A DNA stretch of 13,615 nucleotides from Endomicrobium sp. (GCA_031277075.1 JAISLV010000015.1:1-13615), one strand, 5' to 3'; counted from the first letter of the stretch, positions 6,501-12,913 are shown. Program-made: numbers and translations. Notes: generated from the letters alone by a model not told the origin.

Positions 6501-9351
6501 CCCGATTTCCCGTTTCAGTTCCTTTGTAAGCGTTATAGACGGTAGTCATAGCCATTGCAATCCATGCGTTTTCCCCCGTAACAGCCAGAGATTGGTCGTC
6601 AAGCCACCTTGAAGAAACGTCCAATATTTTCCAAAAATATCCGTCTTTATTTGGGAGTATATAAACGTCGTTATAACTAAAATCTACATTGGTTCTTACA
6701 TTGTAGCCGGTATATAAAGCGTTTACCATTCTATCTATTAAATCTTTATTTTCACGCGGATACAAAGACAGCGCTTTCATAAGAACGGCCATATCGTAAA
6801 TTATGACGCCTCTTCTGGCTATCGTTGCGCTGTAAGGATTGGTTACTTTATCCATAGAGCCTATAAAACTTCTGGGAAGCGGATTTTCCTGCAAAAATTC
6901 AAAAGCCGTCCGCCTTATTGGTTCGTTCTCGGCAGAAATGACGATTGGCTCTTCTACTGTAGGCTGTTCCGGCGTAAACGGCGAGTTAACGCCGCAGGCG
7001 GAAGTTATCGCTATCGTAAACAATAAGAAAACTACTAAAAAGATTTTAAGCGTCGAAAAAAACAGCCCTCTTAAAAATTTAAAGCGTTCCTGTAGCGCCG
7101 GCTTTGTTTTATCCTGCGCGTCTTTTTCAATTTGCTTTTGCAGAGCGGCTTTTTGAAAAAATTCAGGCATTCTTCCTATAAGTTCGTAGGGAATGCCGTC
7201 TATTTCGGAATTTTTATATTTTTCTTCTATTTGAGGTATCGCCCCGTCAACGCCGAAATCCGCATAATATTTAAAAACGGCAAGAGAGAAAACTTTTTTG
7301 AGCGTTTGATATGTGCTTTCGCTGTTTATGTCGGCAAAAGAGGACAAATCAAAAGATTTTGAAAGAATATTTCTTGCTATTTCAATAAAGTCAGAGGCGT
7401 TAAACTCTATTTGCGACGACACAGACGCGTCTGAATCGGTTTTAATTATTTTCCCGTCAGACGATTTTGTCAGCGATATGGTCTCGCCCGCAGGCATTGT
7501 TATGAGCGCTTCTTCGTCTGAAATCCATTGAACTGCGACCGCTTCTTGCCCAAACAAAACATTTAACTGCATAACTGCAAAATTTATATTTTCTCTGGTA
7601 AATTGCGCGTTTTTAAGCATGTCAAAAACGGAATCCGTTCCGACCACAATTTTATCCGAAGGAACTTTTTTTGCAATTTCCGAAAGCCCCGATAAAGTTT
7701 TATCAAAATCTTCAGAACTTAAAGCGTTTTGCGATTTTAAAGCAAGCGCGGCTCCGAAAACGTTAAAGAACTGCTGAAGAGGGTCTCCTATTTTTGGAGC
7801 TAGAGCCTCTTTAAAAAATTTGCTCTGCTCGGTTATTATTTGCCTGTAATTTGCGTCTGAAACGGCAAGTCCGCCGCTGATTTTTGGAGTTATAGTCGCA
7901 TAGCTTATTTTTTGGGAGTCTAAAAGTTCAGAAATTCCCCGCGTATGATAGCCTCCGCTTACTACTATTATAACTTCCTTTGCGCCGTCAAGAGCTTGGG
8001 CGCAAGATTTTACCCGCGCGCCAAGCCCTGAAATAAGAGGAGTGTTTTTATTTATATTTTTTAAAAATATTTCGTTTCTTTTATTATTGGTTTCATAATA
8101 ATCGTTTAAAAAACCAAAATTATCGTTTAAAAATTTCAAGTGGTCAACAGAAGCGTATTTTGCGTATATATCGCTGAATTTTTTAAAATTTTCCATAAAA
8201 TATTTTTCGTCTTTTGCGGTAAGCGAATTTTTCAGGTAAGATTCAAAAAAATAAAAAAACATATTTAAAAAAGATATTTCCGTTTCTCTTAGCGAAGAAG
8301 AAAGCGAAGACGTTATGGTTTCGCGTAATTTTTGCTCTTGAAAAAATAAATCCGTAGGATTTATCTGCGCGCCGAGCTTTTCAGCCGCCGCAAAAGCGAG
8401 CAAATTAGGCTTTTTCTTGTCAACGCCGTAACTTTCTATATAGCCGCACAGAGCTTCCATATCTTTAAAATCGTCCGTAGCTTTAATCATCTCGCTATAC
8501 TGCGCATAGCTTAACTTATTTTTAAGCTCAGAAAGATATTGAGAAAGTTCCGCGTTCACATTTTTTACTTTCAGTTTTGAAGTTATTTCGTTTATGGCTA
8601 TTATTTTTTTAAGTTCGCCGTATTCGTTTTCGTCTATAGGCAAAACGTTTCCGTAAATTTCGGGGTCGGCGTTAATTCGTTTTGCGTATTTAAACATATC
8701 CAAATAAAATTTATAGTCGGTTATTTTGCCGTCATTATATTTTTGAGCGAGTTTTAGAAAATTTTTGCCGTCTGCGCTTAAATATTTATTTGAAAGCCAC
8801 GCGATTTCATTTTTGATTTTAGCCGACATTTCTTCATAAAATTTTTCATTTGAATATATTCTGTTTAGACGCTCTATATTCAATTCGTGTAGAGACGCGT
8901 CTTCAAGACCGAAAACGTTTTTTTTATTTTTTTTAAACGCGAAATATTCGACGCCCGTAAGCCTGCCGTCTAAAAGAAGCTCTTGGGCTATTTTATTTTT
9001 AGCGTCCCGTCCCGCCGCGGAATTTGAAAGCCAAGACATATCAACCCTGCCGCTTGCGCCCTCTGCGTAAATTGCGCCGACATTATATTTATCGTCAATT
9101 TTTTCTATTATTGCAGCTATGTTTTTTTGCGTTTGATAATGACCGTGCAAATCCTGAATATTTACCACAACCTGATTTGCGCCGTAACTTACGCCGCCCG
9201 TTATGCGCCCTAAATCTGCAGAAAATATACGCTCCTGCAAAATATTGACGTCTACCTTCGGAGCCGCCTGAGCGAAAGCGTCGGGACGCGCCGCGATACT
9301 CCACAAAAAACAAACAGCCGTAAAACATGCGAACATTCTTTGAAATTTCAT
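3538..9351 (-). CDS. giant exported multi-module protein, 1937 residues, function unknown
   Basis: One frame of 1937 codons starts at ATG 9349-9351 with G6 (9359-9364) seven nt upstream as the likely Shine-Dalgarno. Residues 1-28 are a signal peptide (basic MKFQR, hydrophobic core, cut near AFA-Q). Residues about 55-520 carry NIQDLHGH (64-71), YAEGASG (95-101) and VSGGYHTRG (464-472); the paired DxHxH and GGxH motifs with an EG between recall the TraB/TIKI/ChaN superfamily of putative metalloproteases or haem binders. Residues 757-786 form a second signal-like segment: basic residues, 15-20 hydrophobic residues, then ITSAC with C786. Residues about 815-1210 are helical with ENAWIAMAM, SIENNISALQAF, TDCQTWIILA and SSAWYLFSDIDQNPF, like alpha/alpha-toroid glycosidase-type proteins. 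Residues about 1235-1370 look beta-rich. A short hydrophobic segment (1384-1396) precedes a mostly helical C-terminal half-kilobase of residues. Exported or membrane-bound; all domain calls are by eye and the role is unknown. Confidence 0.8.
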   Translation of the reverse strand: MKFQRMFACFTAVCFLWSIAARPDAFAQAAPKVDVNILQERIFSADLGRITGGVSYGANQVVVNIQDLHGHYQTQKNIAAIIEKIDDKYNVGAIYAEGASGRVDMSWLSNSAAGRDAKNKIAQELLLDGRLTGVEYFAFKKNKKNVFGLEDASLHELNIERLNRIYSNEKFYEEMSAKIKNEIAWLSNKYLSADGKNFLKLAQKYNDGKITDYKFYLDMFKYAKRINADPEIYGNVLPIDENEYGELKKIIAINEITSKLKVKNVNAELSQYLSELKNKLSYAQYSEMIKATDDFKDMEALCGYIESYGVDKKKPNLLAFAAAEKLGAQINPTDLFFQEQKLRETITSSLSSSLRETEISFLNMFFYFFESYLKNSLTAKDEKYFMENFKKFSDIYAKYASVDHLKFLNDNFGFLNDYYETNNKRNEIFLKNINKNTPLISGLGARVKSCAQALDGAKEVIIVVSGGYHTRGISELLDSQKISYATITPKISGGLAVSDANYRQIITEQSKFFKEALAPKIGDPLQQFFNVFGAALALKSQNALSSEDFDKTLSGLSEIAKKVPSDKIVVGTDSVFDMLKNAQFTRENINFAVMQLNVLFGQEAVAVQWISDEEALITMPAGETISLTKSSDGKIIKTDSDASVSSQIEFNASDFIEIARNILSKSFDLSSFADINSESTYQTLKKVFSLAVFKYYADFGVDGAIPQIEEKYKNSEIDGIPYELIGRMPEFFQKAALQKQIEKDAQDKTKPALQERFKFLRGLFFSTLKIFLVVFLLFTIAITSACGVNSPFTPEQPTVEEPIVISAENEPIRRTAFEFLQENPLPRSFIGSMDKVTNPYSATIARRGVIIYDMAVLMKALSLYPRENKDLIDRMVNALYTGYNVRTNVDFSYNDVYILPNKDGYFWKILDVSSRWLDDQSLAVTGENAWIAMAMTTVYNAYKGTETGNRAYDIMNDLGRAMLALQLPSGFVVMAPKDYYNYSYAGVDFNKLISIENNISALQAFKFLAQYGASEDRSRYSEAANKLENALINSYDAAGGYFTTGVLPDGSINAAFATDCQTWIILAIGADRLNSYMNDGNFSVNLLKTALRKAGAKNSGGEYIGVDFMASRAGGAIVSFEWTLGFIKAAQEALKFSPDEELRTAITSMKAYIETQQISQGVLPYSNVEEEGVQTGHGWSIIPGMGSLASSAWYLFSDIDQNPFEILVDGGYAAIPREIQTDKTLRQPHIEEYAAEREFSIEAPIYSGGDNWAVGVFDNMAGKTVSAGNIIRLGYEKDSDFASKDSPTFLARMVYDDATIYFTNNAETAKNISGAVLMTKKDGYYEAVAPHSGTLTEFAVDYGQTTTHYKGDLNPTNSGMPKFNSVTVLRPAASQTPIKKAAMSPWLILLGMLGISPVKRIKNGVKVEANIICVSSKNFQTARNKFGSQISEISKNKMSFPAYIADREIFEANADAFSNAGIKTDAGESVYKAYIDGALTFYAAGASAQYLAELLIDEEKIKDYLPIAGNIVIDALIAETDANERLNKGKSISFDYSKNGTPRVYINVDADSGEYGYTLFDQVRAIKQAQAWTYADRFIVFLDKITSVREFNEYVDNIFSKASNGNIIITAALAENLSKEGKLNAILETARNVGINMMVEESAAQDLKKLFDGTYSAENKTITNALDARLAKNKQTVTVIDAQTVNFANALETSKEVTVIYESAIEQYLGGDRAGFAKYAIEIWTAAKSFANAFNRPITPQIAFETARNIDAAKILGFFPDITVEQVKAWYDESVKSDGLLPASFSDNENIFTRYIDRINAQELPDSQKKEAAQNFVVGTFEKLLIAAELKAQGRGAGLKNRNIEKLLGELLAIKHLYPPSAVENEEAIVRDLDNATEKNYIEKIIASLNGGRVGSKTAEKAIELIMAYSRAIEFDKDSLKPDFADTRAISSILSAA

Positions 9352-9370
9352 ATTTTATCCCCCCAAAACA

Positions 9371-9403
9371 AAAACCGACTTTTTAAAAAGCAAAGTCGGT
9401 TTT
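9371..9403 (-). terminator. rho-independent terminator with the stop codon in its loop
   Basis: Twelve base pairs (AAAACCGACTTT at 9371-9382 with AAAGTCGGTTTT at 9392-9403) enclose a 9-nt loop. Read on the minus strand the stem is followed by TTTTTGTTTTG. The TAA of the 156-residue protein (9383-9385) lies in the loop, and its last codons form one arm of the stem. The hairpin ends 20 bases before the ATG of the giant gene, so it either insulates that gene or controls read-through into it. Confidence 0.8.
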
Positions 9404-9853
9404 AACCGTCAATATTTTTATTTTTATGCAATTGAGATAGTTAAATAAGCGCAAAAGTCCTATATACAAAAGCATAGCCGAGATTATAAGAGTTGAAAAC
9501 AGCGTAAATAAAAGCGGAACAGACTGCGCAATATCAGAGTATAAAGCGTCTTTGGAATACATAAAGATTTTTTTATACGTATTTGAGTTATACGCAGCAA
9601 AAGTATAGGAAGAGGTCTGATTTATCGCCGCGGATAAAAAACAGCCGTTTGCGCCCGCAGACATAAACGCTAAGAAAGAGCTTATATCGTCTTTTATCTC
9701 AACGGCTATTTTGCAGTAATCTTTGACAAACATCAGTTTATTGCTTATTTGAGCGTCGCAAGAGACGGTTTTTGCGCCCGCCTTGCCGACAAAAGCAAAA
9801 TTTGGAATCAGAAAAAACAGAAATAGTAAAACTGCTGTAATTTTTCTAATCAT
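9383..9853 (-). CDS. small exported single-span membrane protein, unrecognised
   Basis: I do not recognise a family for this 156-residue protein. It has a clear N-terminal signal peptide (residues 1-27: basic start MIRK, a hydrophobic core, cleavage near KAGA-K), an outside region of about 85 residues with three cysteines (C32, C47, C71), one strong membrane span at about 112-134, and a short basic tail (R135, K144, K146, K151). This predicts an outside-facing domain with a cytoplasmic tail. It has its own strong promoter (9861-9889) and a terminator at its end. No Shine-Dalgarno is visible, and the ATG lies only eight bases after the -10 box, so the mRNA is probably leaderless or nearly so. 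The next downstream methionine (M41) would remove the signal peptide, which supports M1. Its position just before the giant exported protein suggests, but does not show, a shared envelope function. Confidence 0.7.
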   Translation of the reverse strand: MIRKITAVLLFLFFLIPNFAFVGKAGAKTVSCDAQISNKLMFVKDYCKIAVEIKDDISSFLAFMSAGANGCFLSAAINQTSSYTFAAYNSNTYKKIFMYSKDALYSDIAQSVPLLFTLFSTLIISAMLLYIGLLRLFNYLNCIKIKILTVKTDFAF

Positions 9854-9860
9854 ACTGTGG

Positions 9861-9889
9861 ATTATACCAGTTATTTATTGTTTATTCAA
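9861..9889 (-). promoter_or_regulatory. strong sigma-70-type promoter
   Basis: On the minus strand TTGAAT (9884-9889) and TATAAT (9861-9866) are 17 bases apart, and the -10 is extended (TGGTATAAT). The -35 overlaps the stop codon of the DUF1232 gene. The predicted transcription start falls at or within a few bases of the ATG at 9851-9853. Confidence 0.8.
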
Positions 9890-10095
9890 TTAGATTTTAC
9901 CGTTTTCATATATTTTCGGACAAGATTTAATACGGCTAACAAATCCACAGCCGCGTCGTCAATCCAGCCTATTATCGGCGCGTCGGGAACAATGTCTATA
10001 GGGCTTATCGTATAAATTAACGCTAAAACGACAATCGCCCACGCCAGCTTAACGTTTCTCTTTTTTATCGGTTTTGCTTCAAACGGTTCTTGCAT
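9886..10095 (-). CDS. DUF1232 family small membrane protein
   Basis: This 69-residue protein has one membrane span (about residues 18-35) running into the DUF1232 signature ISPIDIVPDAPIIGWIDDAAV (split here as ISPIDIVPDAP and IIGWIDDAAV, about 30-50), followed by a helical tail. The family is widespread in bacteria and has no settled function. The ATG overlaps the TAA of uppP by one base (TAATG), with GGGGGA five nt upstream as ribosome-binding site, so it is co-transcribed and probably translationally coupled with uppP. Short length is normal for the family. Confidence 0.85.
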   Translation of the reverse strand: MQEPFEAKPIKKRNVKLAWAIVVLALIYTISPIDIVPDAPIIGWIDDAAVDLLAVLNLVRKYMKTVKSN

Positions 10096-10919
10096 TATTT
10101 CCCCCAGACAAAAAAATAAATAAAAATCGCCAACCCTAAAGTTATTCTGTAAAACCCGAAAATTTTGAAGTCGCGCTTTTTGACGTATCCGATTAAAAAT
10201 TTTATTGAAATTACGGACGCTATAAACGCCGTAATCATACCTATCATAAGCGTTATAAGCTCGCCGTTTGAAAACTGAAAACCGAACTTCAAAAGTTTTA
10301 AAGCCGACGCGCCAAACATCACGGGAACCGCAAGAAGAAAAGCGTATTCTACTGCAATAGTCCTTGAAATTCCAAGCAGCAAAGCTCCTATAATTACAGC
10401 TCCAGAACGCGAAGTTCCGGGAAAAACCGCCGCCATAAGCTGGAAAAAGCCTATCAAAAAAGCCGACGCGAACGTTATTTGCGAAAGCGAATTTATTTTT
10501 GGAGCTTTGTTTCTTAAATAATTTTCAGCGGCGATAAACGCCGCCCCGACTAAAATCAGCATTAGCGCGACTGTTTGATAATTATAAAATAAAGCGTTAA
10601 GATCGTCGTCCCACAATAGCCCGACAAAAGCCGCAGGGACGCAGGAAATTACGATTTTAGTCCATAGCGACAACATTTCTGACAAATCTTCTCTTTTTAA
10701 CGAAGCTGGAAAAAATTTTTTAAAATAAAGAGTTAAAACCGCAAAGACGGCGCTAAGCTGCACAACGACCAAAAACATTTCTTTAAAAGACGCGCTTACG
10801 TTAAGGCGTATAAACTCGTCTAAAAGTATCAGATGCCCCGTGCTGCTTACGGGCAGCCATTCGGTTATCCCTTCAACAACGCCAAAAATTATCGCTTTCC
10901 CAATTTCAATAAAATCCAT
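10095..10919 (-). CDS. uppP: undecaprenyl-diphosphatase UppP/BacA
   Basis: This integral membrane enzyme removes one phosphate from undecaprenyl diphosphate, recycling the lipid carrier used for peptidoglycan and other surface polymers; extra copies give bacitracin resistance. The 274 residues are the usual length. The two family signatures are present: EGITEWLPVSSTGHLIL (16-32, with E16, E20, S26 and H29) and PGTSRSGAVIIGALLLGISR (167-186, with R171 as the catalytic arginine). About eight hydrophobic segments follow the family layout. The start is ATG 10917-10919, with a weak AAGAG about eight nt upstream. It heads a two-gene unit with DUF1232. A TAAAAT box about 35 bases upstream could be a -10, but its best -35 partner (TTGAAG) is 19 bases away, so I do not claim a promoter. 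Confidence 0.95.
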   Translation of the reverse strand: MDFIEIGKAIIFGVVEGITEWLPVSSTGHLILLDEFIRLNVSASFKEMFLVVVQLSAVFAVLTLYFKKFFPASLKREDLSEMLSLWTKIVISCVPAAFVGLLWDDDLNALFYNYQTVALMLILVGAAFIAAENYLRNKAPKINSLSQITFASAFLIGFFQLMAAVFPGTSRSGAVIIGALLLGISRTIAVEYAFLLAVPVMFGASALKLLKFGFQFSNGELITLMIGMITAFIASVISIKFLIGYVKKRDFKIFGFYRITLGLAIFIYFFVWGK

Positions 10920-10968
10920 TTTAAACGCTCTTTTAACGGCTTACGCCTATTTTATCCCGCCAAACTAA

Positions 10969-11232
10969 ATTTTCTTCAACCGCAAATACGAAATTGTTTC
11001 AATTTTACAAAACGCCCGCCCGCGCGTCAATAGCGGCAATACCGCTTTGCATTACGCGGCTTTGCATAATCAATACGATTACAGAAGTCCCGCTTTGATA
11101 AATATATTGCTTGAAGCGCGCGCCGATATAAACGCAAAAAACGGCGAAGGAAAAACCGCTTTAGATACGGCGAAAGAAAATAACAATATGCAAGCCGTAA
11201 AAATTTTGGCGGGCAAAACCAAGAAAAAATAA
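10969..11232 (+). pseudogene. ankyrin-repeat gene remnant
   Basis: After an in-frame stop at 10966-10968 the plus strand encodes about 87 residues ending at TAA 11230-11232. It reads as one broken and two recognisable ankyrin repeats: YEIVSILQNA then NTALHYAALHNQ...LINILLEARADINAKN, then GEGKTALDTAKENNNMQAVKILAG. There is no ATG or ribosome-binding site at the 5' end; the first possible start codons are ATT at 10969 or a TTG at 11047 that falls inside an ankyrin helix. The join ARPRVNSGNTALHYAA lacks several residues of the usual loop, which suggests an internal deletion. It stands between the divergent uppP start and the convergent eutH-like gene. Most likely the 3' end of a longer ankyrin protein whose 5' part was lost; a short expressed product cannot be ruled out. 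Confidence 0.75.
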
Positions 11233-11298
11233 ATTTTGATTTTACGGCGGAAGGCGTTTTTGCAGAGTTTATTGCGGCGTATTGTCTGTTAAAAACGT

Positions 11299-12390
11299 TT
11301 AAGCGTTAAGCGGTTTATCGGTTTTTGCCGTTACAAGCAAAGCTAAAAGCAACGCGCTAAATCCTGCGGTAAGTTTCCCTATAACTACGGGCAGTATCAT
11401 ATCTTTATTTACTGCGGCGGTAAAACCGAAATGGTCGCCGAAAGCAAAACCCGCGCCCACCGCAAAAGCCGCGTTTAACAATTTTCCTTTATCGTCCATA
11501 TCGTTTATCAAAACCGCCATAGCTATTGTGTTTGCCAAAACCGCAAGCAGACCTTCCGCGCTTTTATCGTTAATGTTTAATTTTTTCCCTATTTTTTCAA
11601 GCGGCTGCTTTAAAATTTTTGATAGCAGGCGCACTAAAACAAAAGCGCCCGCCAAAAATATAATAATAGACCCTATTATGCCAAACGCCTCTTTTATCGG
11701 CGTCATTCCTTTTATTAAAACTATTCCCGCCGCGTCTTCTACGCTTGCTATAGCCAGAGATATTATCAAAAAAAACATAACTATTTTACCGAAAAACAAA
11801 AAAATTCTTATTGCGGTTTTTTGAGCAAAAAACAAGCCCGCGCTTACGGCGATAGAAAATAAAATAACGGGAATTAAATTTTTTAACATAAACAAAAAAT
11901 TATACCCTGCCGCCGCTCCGCCGATAAAGCAGCCGAGCGGTATTGTGATTATTCCCGTTAAAACTCCTTTTGCAATTTGCGGTCTGCTTTCTTCTTTGCA
12001 AACGCCGAAAAGATAAGGGATAAGAAAAGATATTGTCAACCCAAGCATTGAGCCTAGTATCAAACCCGAAAACGCCGCCGCGTCGGCATTGTCTGTAAGA
12101 GACAGCGCAAGATGATATGCGCCGGTGTCTGAAGCTATAACAGAACCTGCAAACATAGCGCAGTCTGCGCCGAAAAAACTGTAAACAGGCTCTATTATAA
12201 AACGCAAACGCGCGGCGGCAACAGGCGCTATGCACAAAATGCCCGCCATATAAATGGCAAGAGTGCCCATCGCGCCAAAGGCTTTGCTAAATTCCGCGCC
12301 AAGCCCTAGTTTGTTTCCGCAGGCATAATCTAGCGCCGCGGCAAGCATTAAAACCAAAAGAAAATAAATAATTATATCGTTGATGTTCAT
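11299..12390 (-). CDS. eutH: EutH-type ethanolamine permease
   Basis: The 363-residue, very hydrophobic protein has about ten membrane segments and matches EutH in order and motif: NINDIIIYFLLVLMLAAALD at the N-terminus, FGAMGTLAIYMAGILCIAPV (40-59), FFGADCAMFAGSVIASDTGAY (split near 73-92), SGLILGSMLG (about 108-117), GVLTGIITIPLGC (about 143-155) and the C-terminal FAFGDHFGFTAA. EutH imports ethanolamine when the external concentration is low. The protein is shorter than the approximately 408-residue enterobacterial form, mainly because a stretch after the first span is missing. No other eut gene is present in the window, so the usual operon context is absent. No Shine-Dalgarno is visible before the ATG at 12388-12390, although the N-terminus fits the family. 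A 17-bp palindrome lies about 40-55 bases upstream. Confidence 0.85.
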   Translation of the reverse strand: MNINDIIIYFLLVLMLAAALDYACGNKLGLGAEFSKAFGAMGTLAIYMAGILCIAPVAAARLRFIIEPVYSFFGADCAMFAGSVIASDTGAYHLALSLTDNADAAAFSGLILGSMLGLTISFLIPYLFGVCKEESRPQIAKGVLTGIITIPLGCFIGGAAAGYNFLFMLKNLIPVILFSIAVSAGLFFAQKTAIRIFLFFGKIVMFFLIISLAIASVEDAAGIVLIKGMTPIKEAFGIIGSIIIFLAGAFVLVRLLSKILKQPLEKIGKKLNINDKSAEGLLAVLANTIAMAVLINDMDDKGKLLNAAFAVGAGFAFGDHFGFTAAVNKDMILPVVIGKLTAGFSALLLALLVTAKTDKPLNA

Positions 12391-12428
12391 AGTTGGGTGT
12401 CTTGCAAAAACCTATAATGCTCATCCTT

Positions 12429-12445
12429 GCCGCAAATTTTGCGGC
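12429..12445. repeat. 17-bp palindrome upstream of the eutH-like gene
   Basis: GCCGCAAA and TTTGCGGC surround one central base, about 40-55 bases before the eutH start. It could be an operator or an mRNA hairpin, or just the edge of the adjoining repeat island. It is not followed by a T-run on either strand that would mark a terminator. Confidence 0.45.
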
Positions 12446-12461
12446 AGTTCAAAGCCTTTTC

Positions 12462-12611
12462 GCCGTTGCCTTTGCTGTTAAATTCCCCTTTTGCAAAAGG
12501 GGCGGCAGGCGTAGCCTGACGGGGTATTTGCTGTTTGTCTTTGTAGTTACTTAACTGCCTAACTTCCTAGCTGCTTAGCCGCGTCTTTTCCTTTTGCAGT
12601 TGTCCGTCATT
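12462..12611. repeat. 150-bp direct repeat, copy A
   Basis: Copy A matches copy B (12688-12837) at 146 of 150 positions, and the four differences are all transitions. Parts in order: a GCCGTTGCC...TGTTAAATT lead, a perfect 18-bp palindrome CCCCTTTTGCAAAAGGGG (12485-12502), a second hairpin CAGGC/GCCTG (12506-12518), a stretch TATTTGCTGTTTGTC, four 8-bp words (TACTTAAC, TGCCTAAC, TTCCTAGC, TGCTTAGC at 12548-12579), and the end TGTCCGTCATT. No open frame, transposase or rRNA/tRNA is present. It looks like a non-coding mobile or amplified element of the MITE/REP kind. Confidence 0.85.
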
Positions 12612-12649
12612 GTGGGCGACGCGTTCGCGTCAGTTTTGTATGACAGACA
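12601..12649. repeat. small inverted-repeat cassette after copy A
   Basis: TGTCCGTCAT (12601-12610) and ATGACAGACA (12640-12649) pair with one mismatch. Between them is one 24-bp unit (12616-12639) with the hairpin GACGCG/CGCGTC. The same outer arms flank a different core after copy B, so core sequences appear to be exchangeable between fixed ends. Confidence 0.6.
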
Positions 12650-12687
12650 TAATGGAAAACAACAGATTTAGCCTAGCTGCCGTCTTT

Positions 12688-12837
12688 GCCGTTGCCTTTG
12701 CTGTTAAATTCCCCTTTTGCAAAAGGGGTGGCAGGCGCAGCCTGACGGGGTATTTGCTGTTTGTCTTTGTAGTTACTTAACTGCCTAACTTCCTAGCTGC
12801 TTAGCCGCGTCTTTTCCTTTCGTAGTTGTCCGTCATT
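12688..12837. repeat. 150-bp direct repeat, copy B
   Basis: This is the second copy of the 150-bp element, offset exactly 226 bases from copy A with no gaps. The perfect palindrome CCCCTTTTGCAAAAGGGG recurs at 12711-12728 and the four 8-bp words at 12774-12805. Copy B is followed by the hairpin pair at 12827-12913, where copy A is followed by the 24-bp unit cassette. Confidence 0.85.
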
Positions 12838-12913
12838 CTGAACTTGTTTCAGAATCTGCCGTTAAACGTCAACGGCAACAGCAGATACTGAAACAAGTTC
12901 AGTATGACAGACA
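12827..12913. repeat. inverted pair of hairpin repeats
   Basis: Two 33-nt arms (12827-12859 and 12881-12913) are inverted copies with three mismatches around a 21-nt loop. Each arm also holds its own perfect 21-nt hairpin: ATTCTGAA/TTCAGAAT at 12835-12855 with loop CTTGT, and ATACTGAA/TTCAGTAT at 12885-12905 with loop ACAAG. The TGAACTTGTTTCA core is a repeat word that I recall from several bacterial phyla. Confidence 0.8.

Noticed and set aside
7168..7190. separate gene start at M728 inside the giant frame
   Set aside because: AGGA lies only about three bases from the ATG, and the frame is continuous with no stop or frameshift; kept only as a hypothesis.
9024..9328. overlapping open frames on both strands over the 5' end of the giant gene
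   Set aside because: They are out-of-frame readings of a strongly coding sequence with skewed composition and have no recognisable protein features.
10920..10968. promoter before uppP
   Set aside because: The TAAAAT box has its nearest -35-like TTGAAG at 19 bases and no extended -10; too weak to list.
11047..11232. intact 61-residue protein from a TTG start
   Set aside because: The TTG encodes the leucine of the TALHYAA ankyrin helix, so it is internal to a repeat, and similarity continues upstream.
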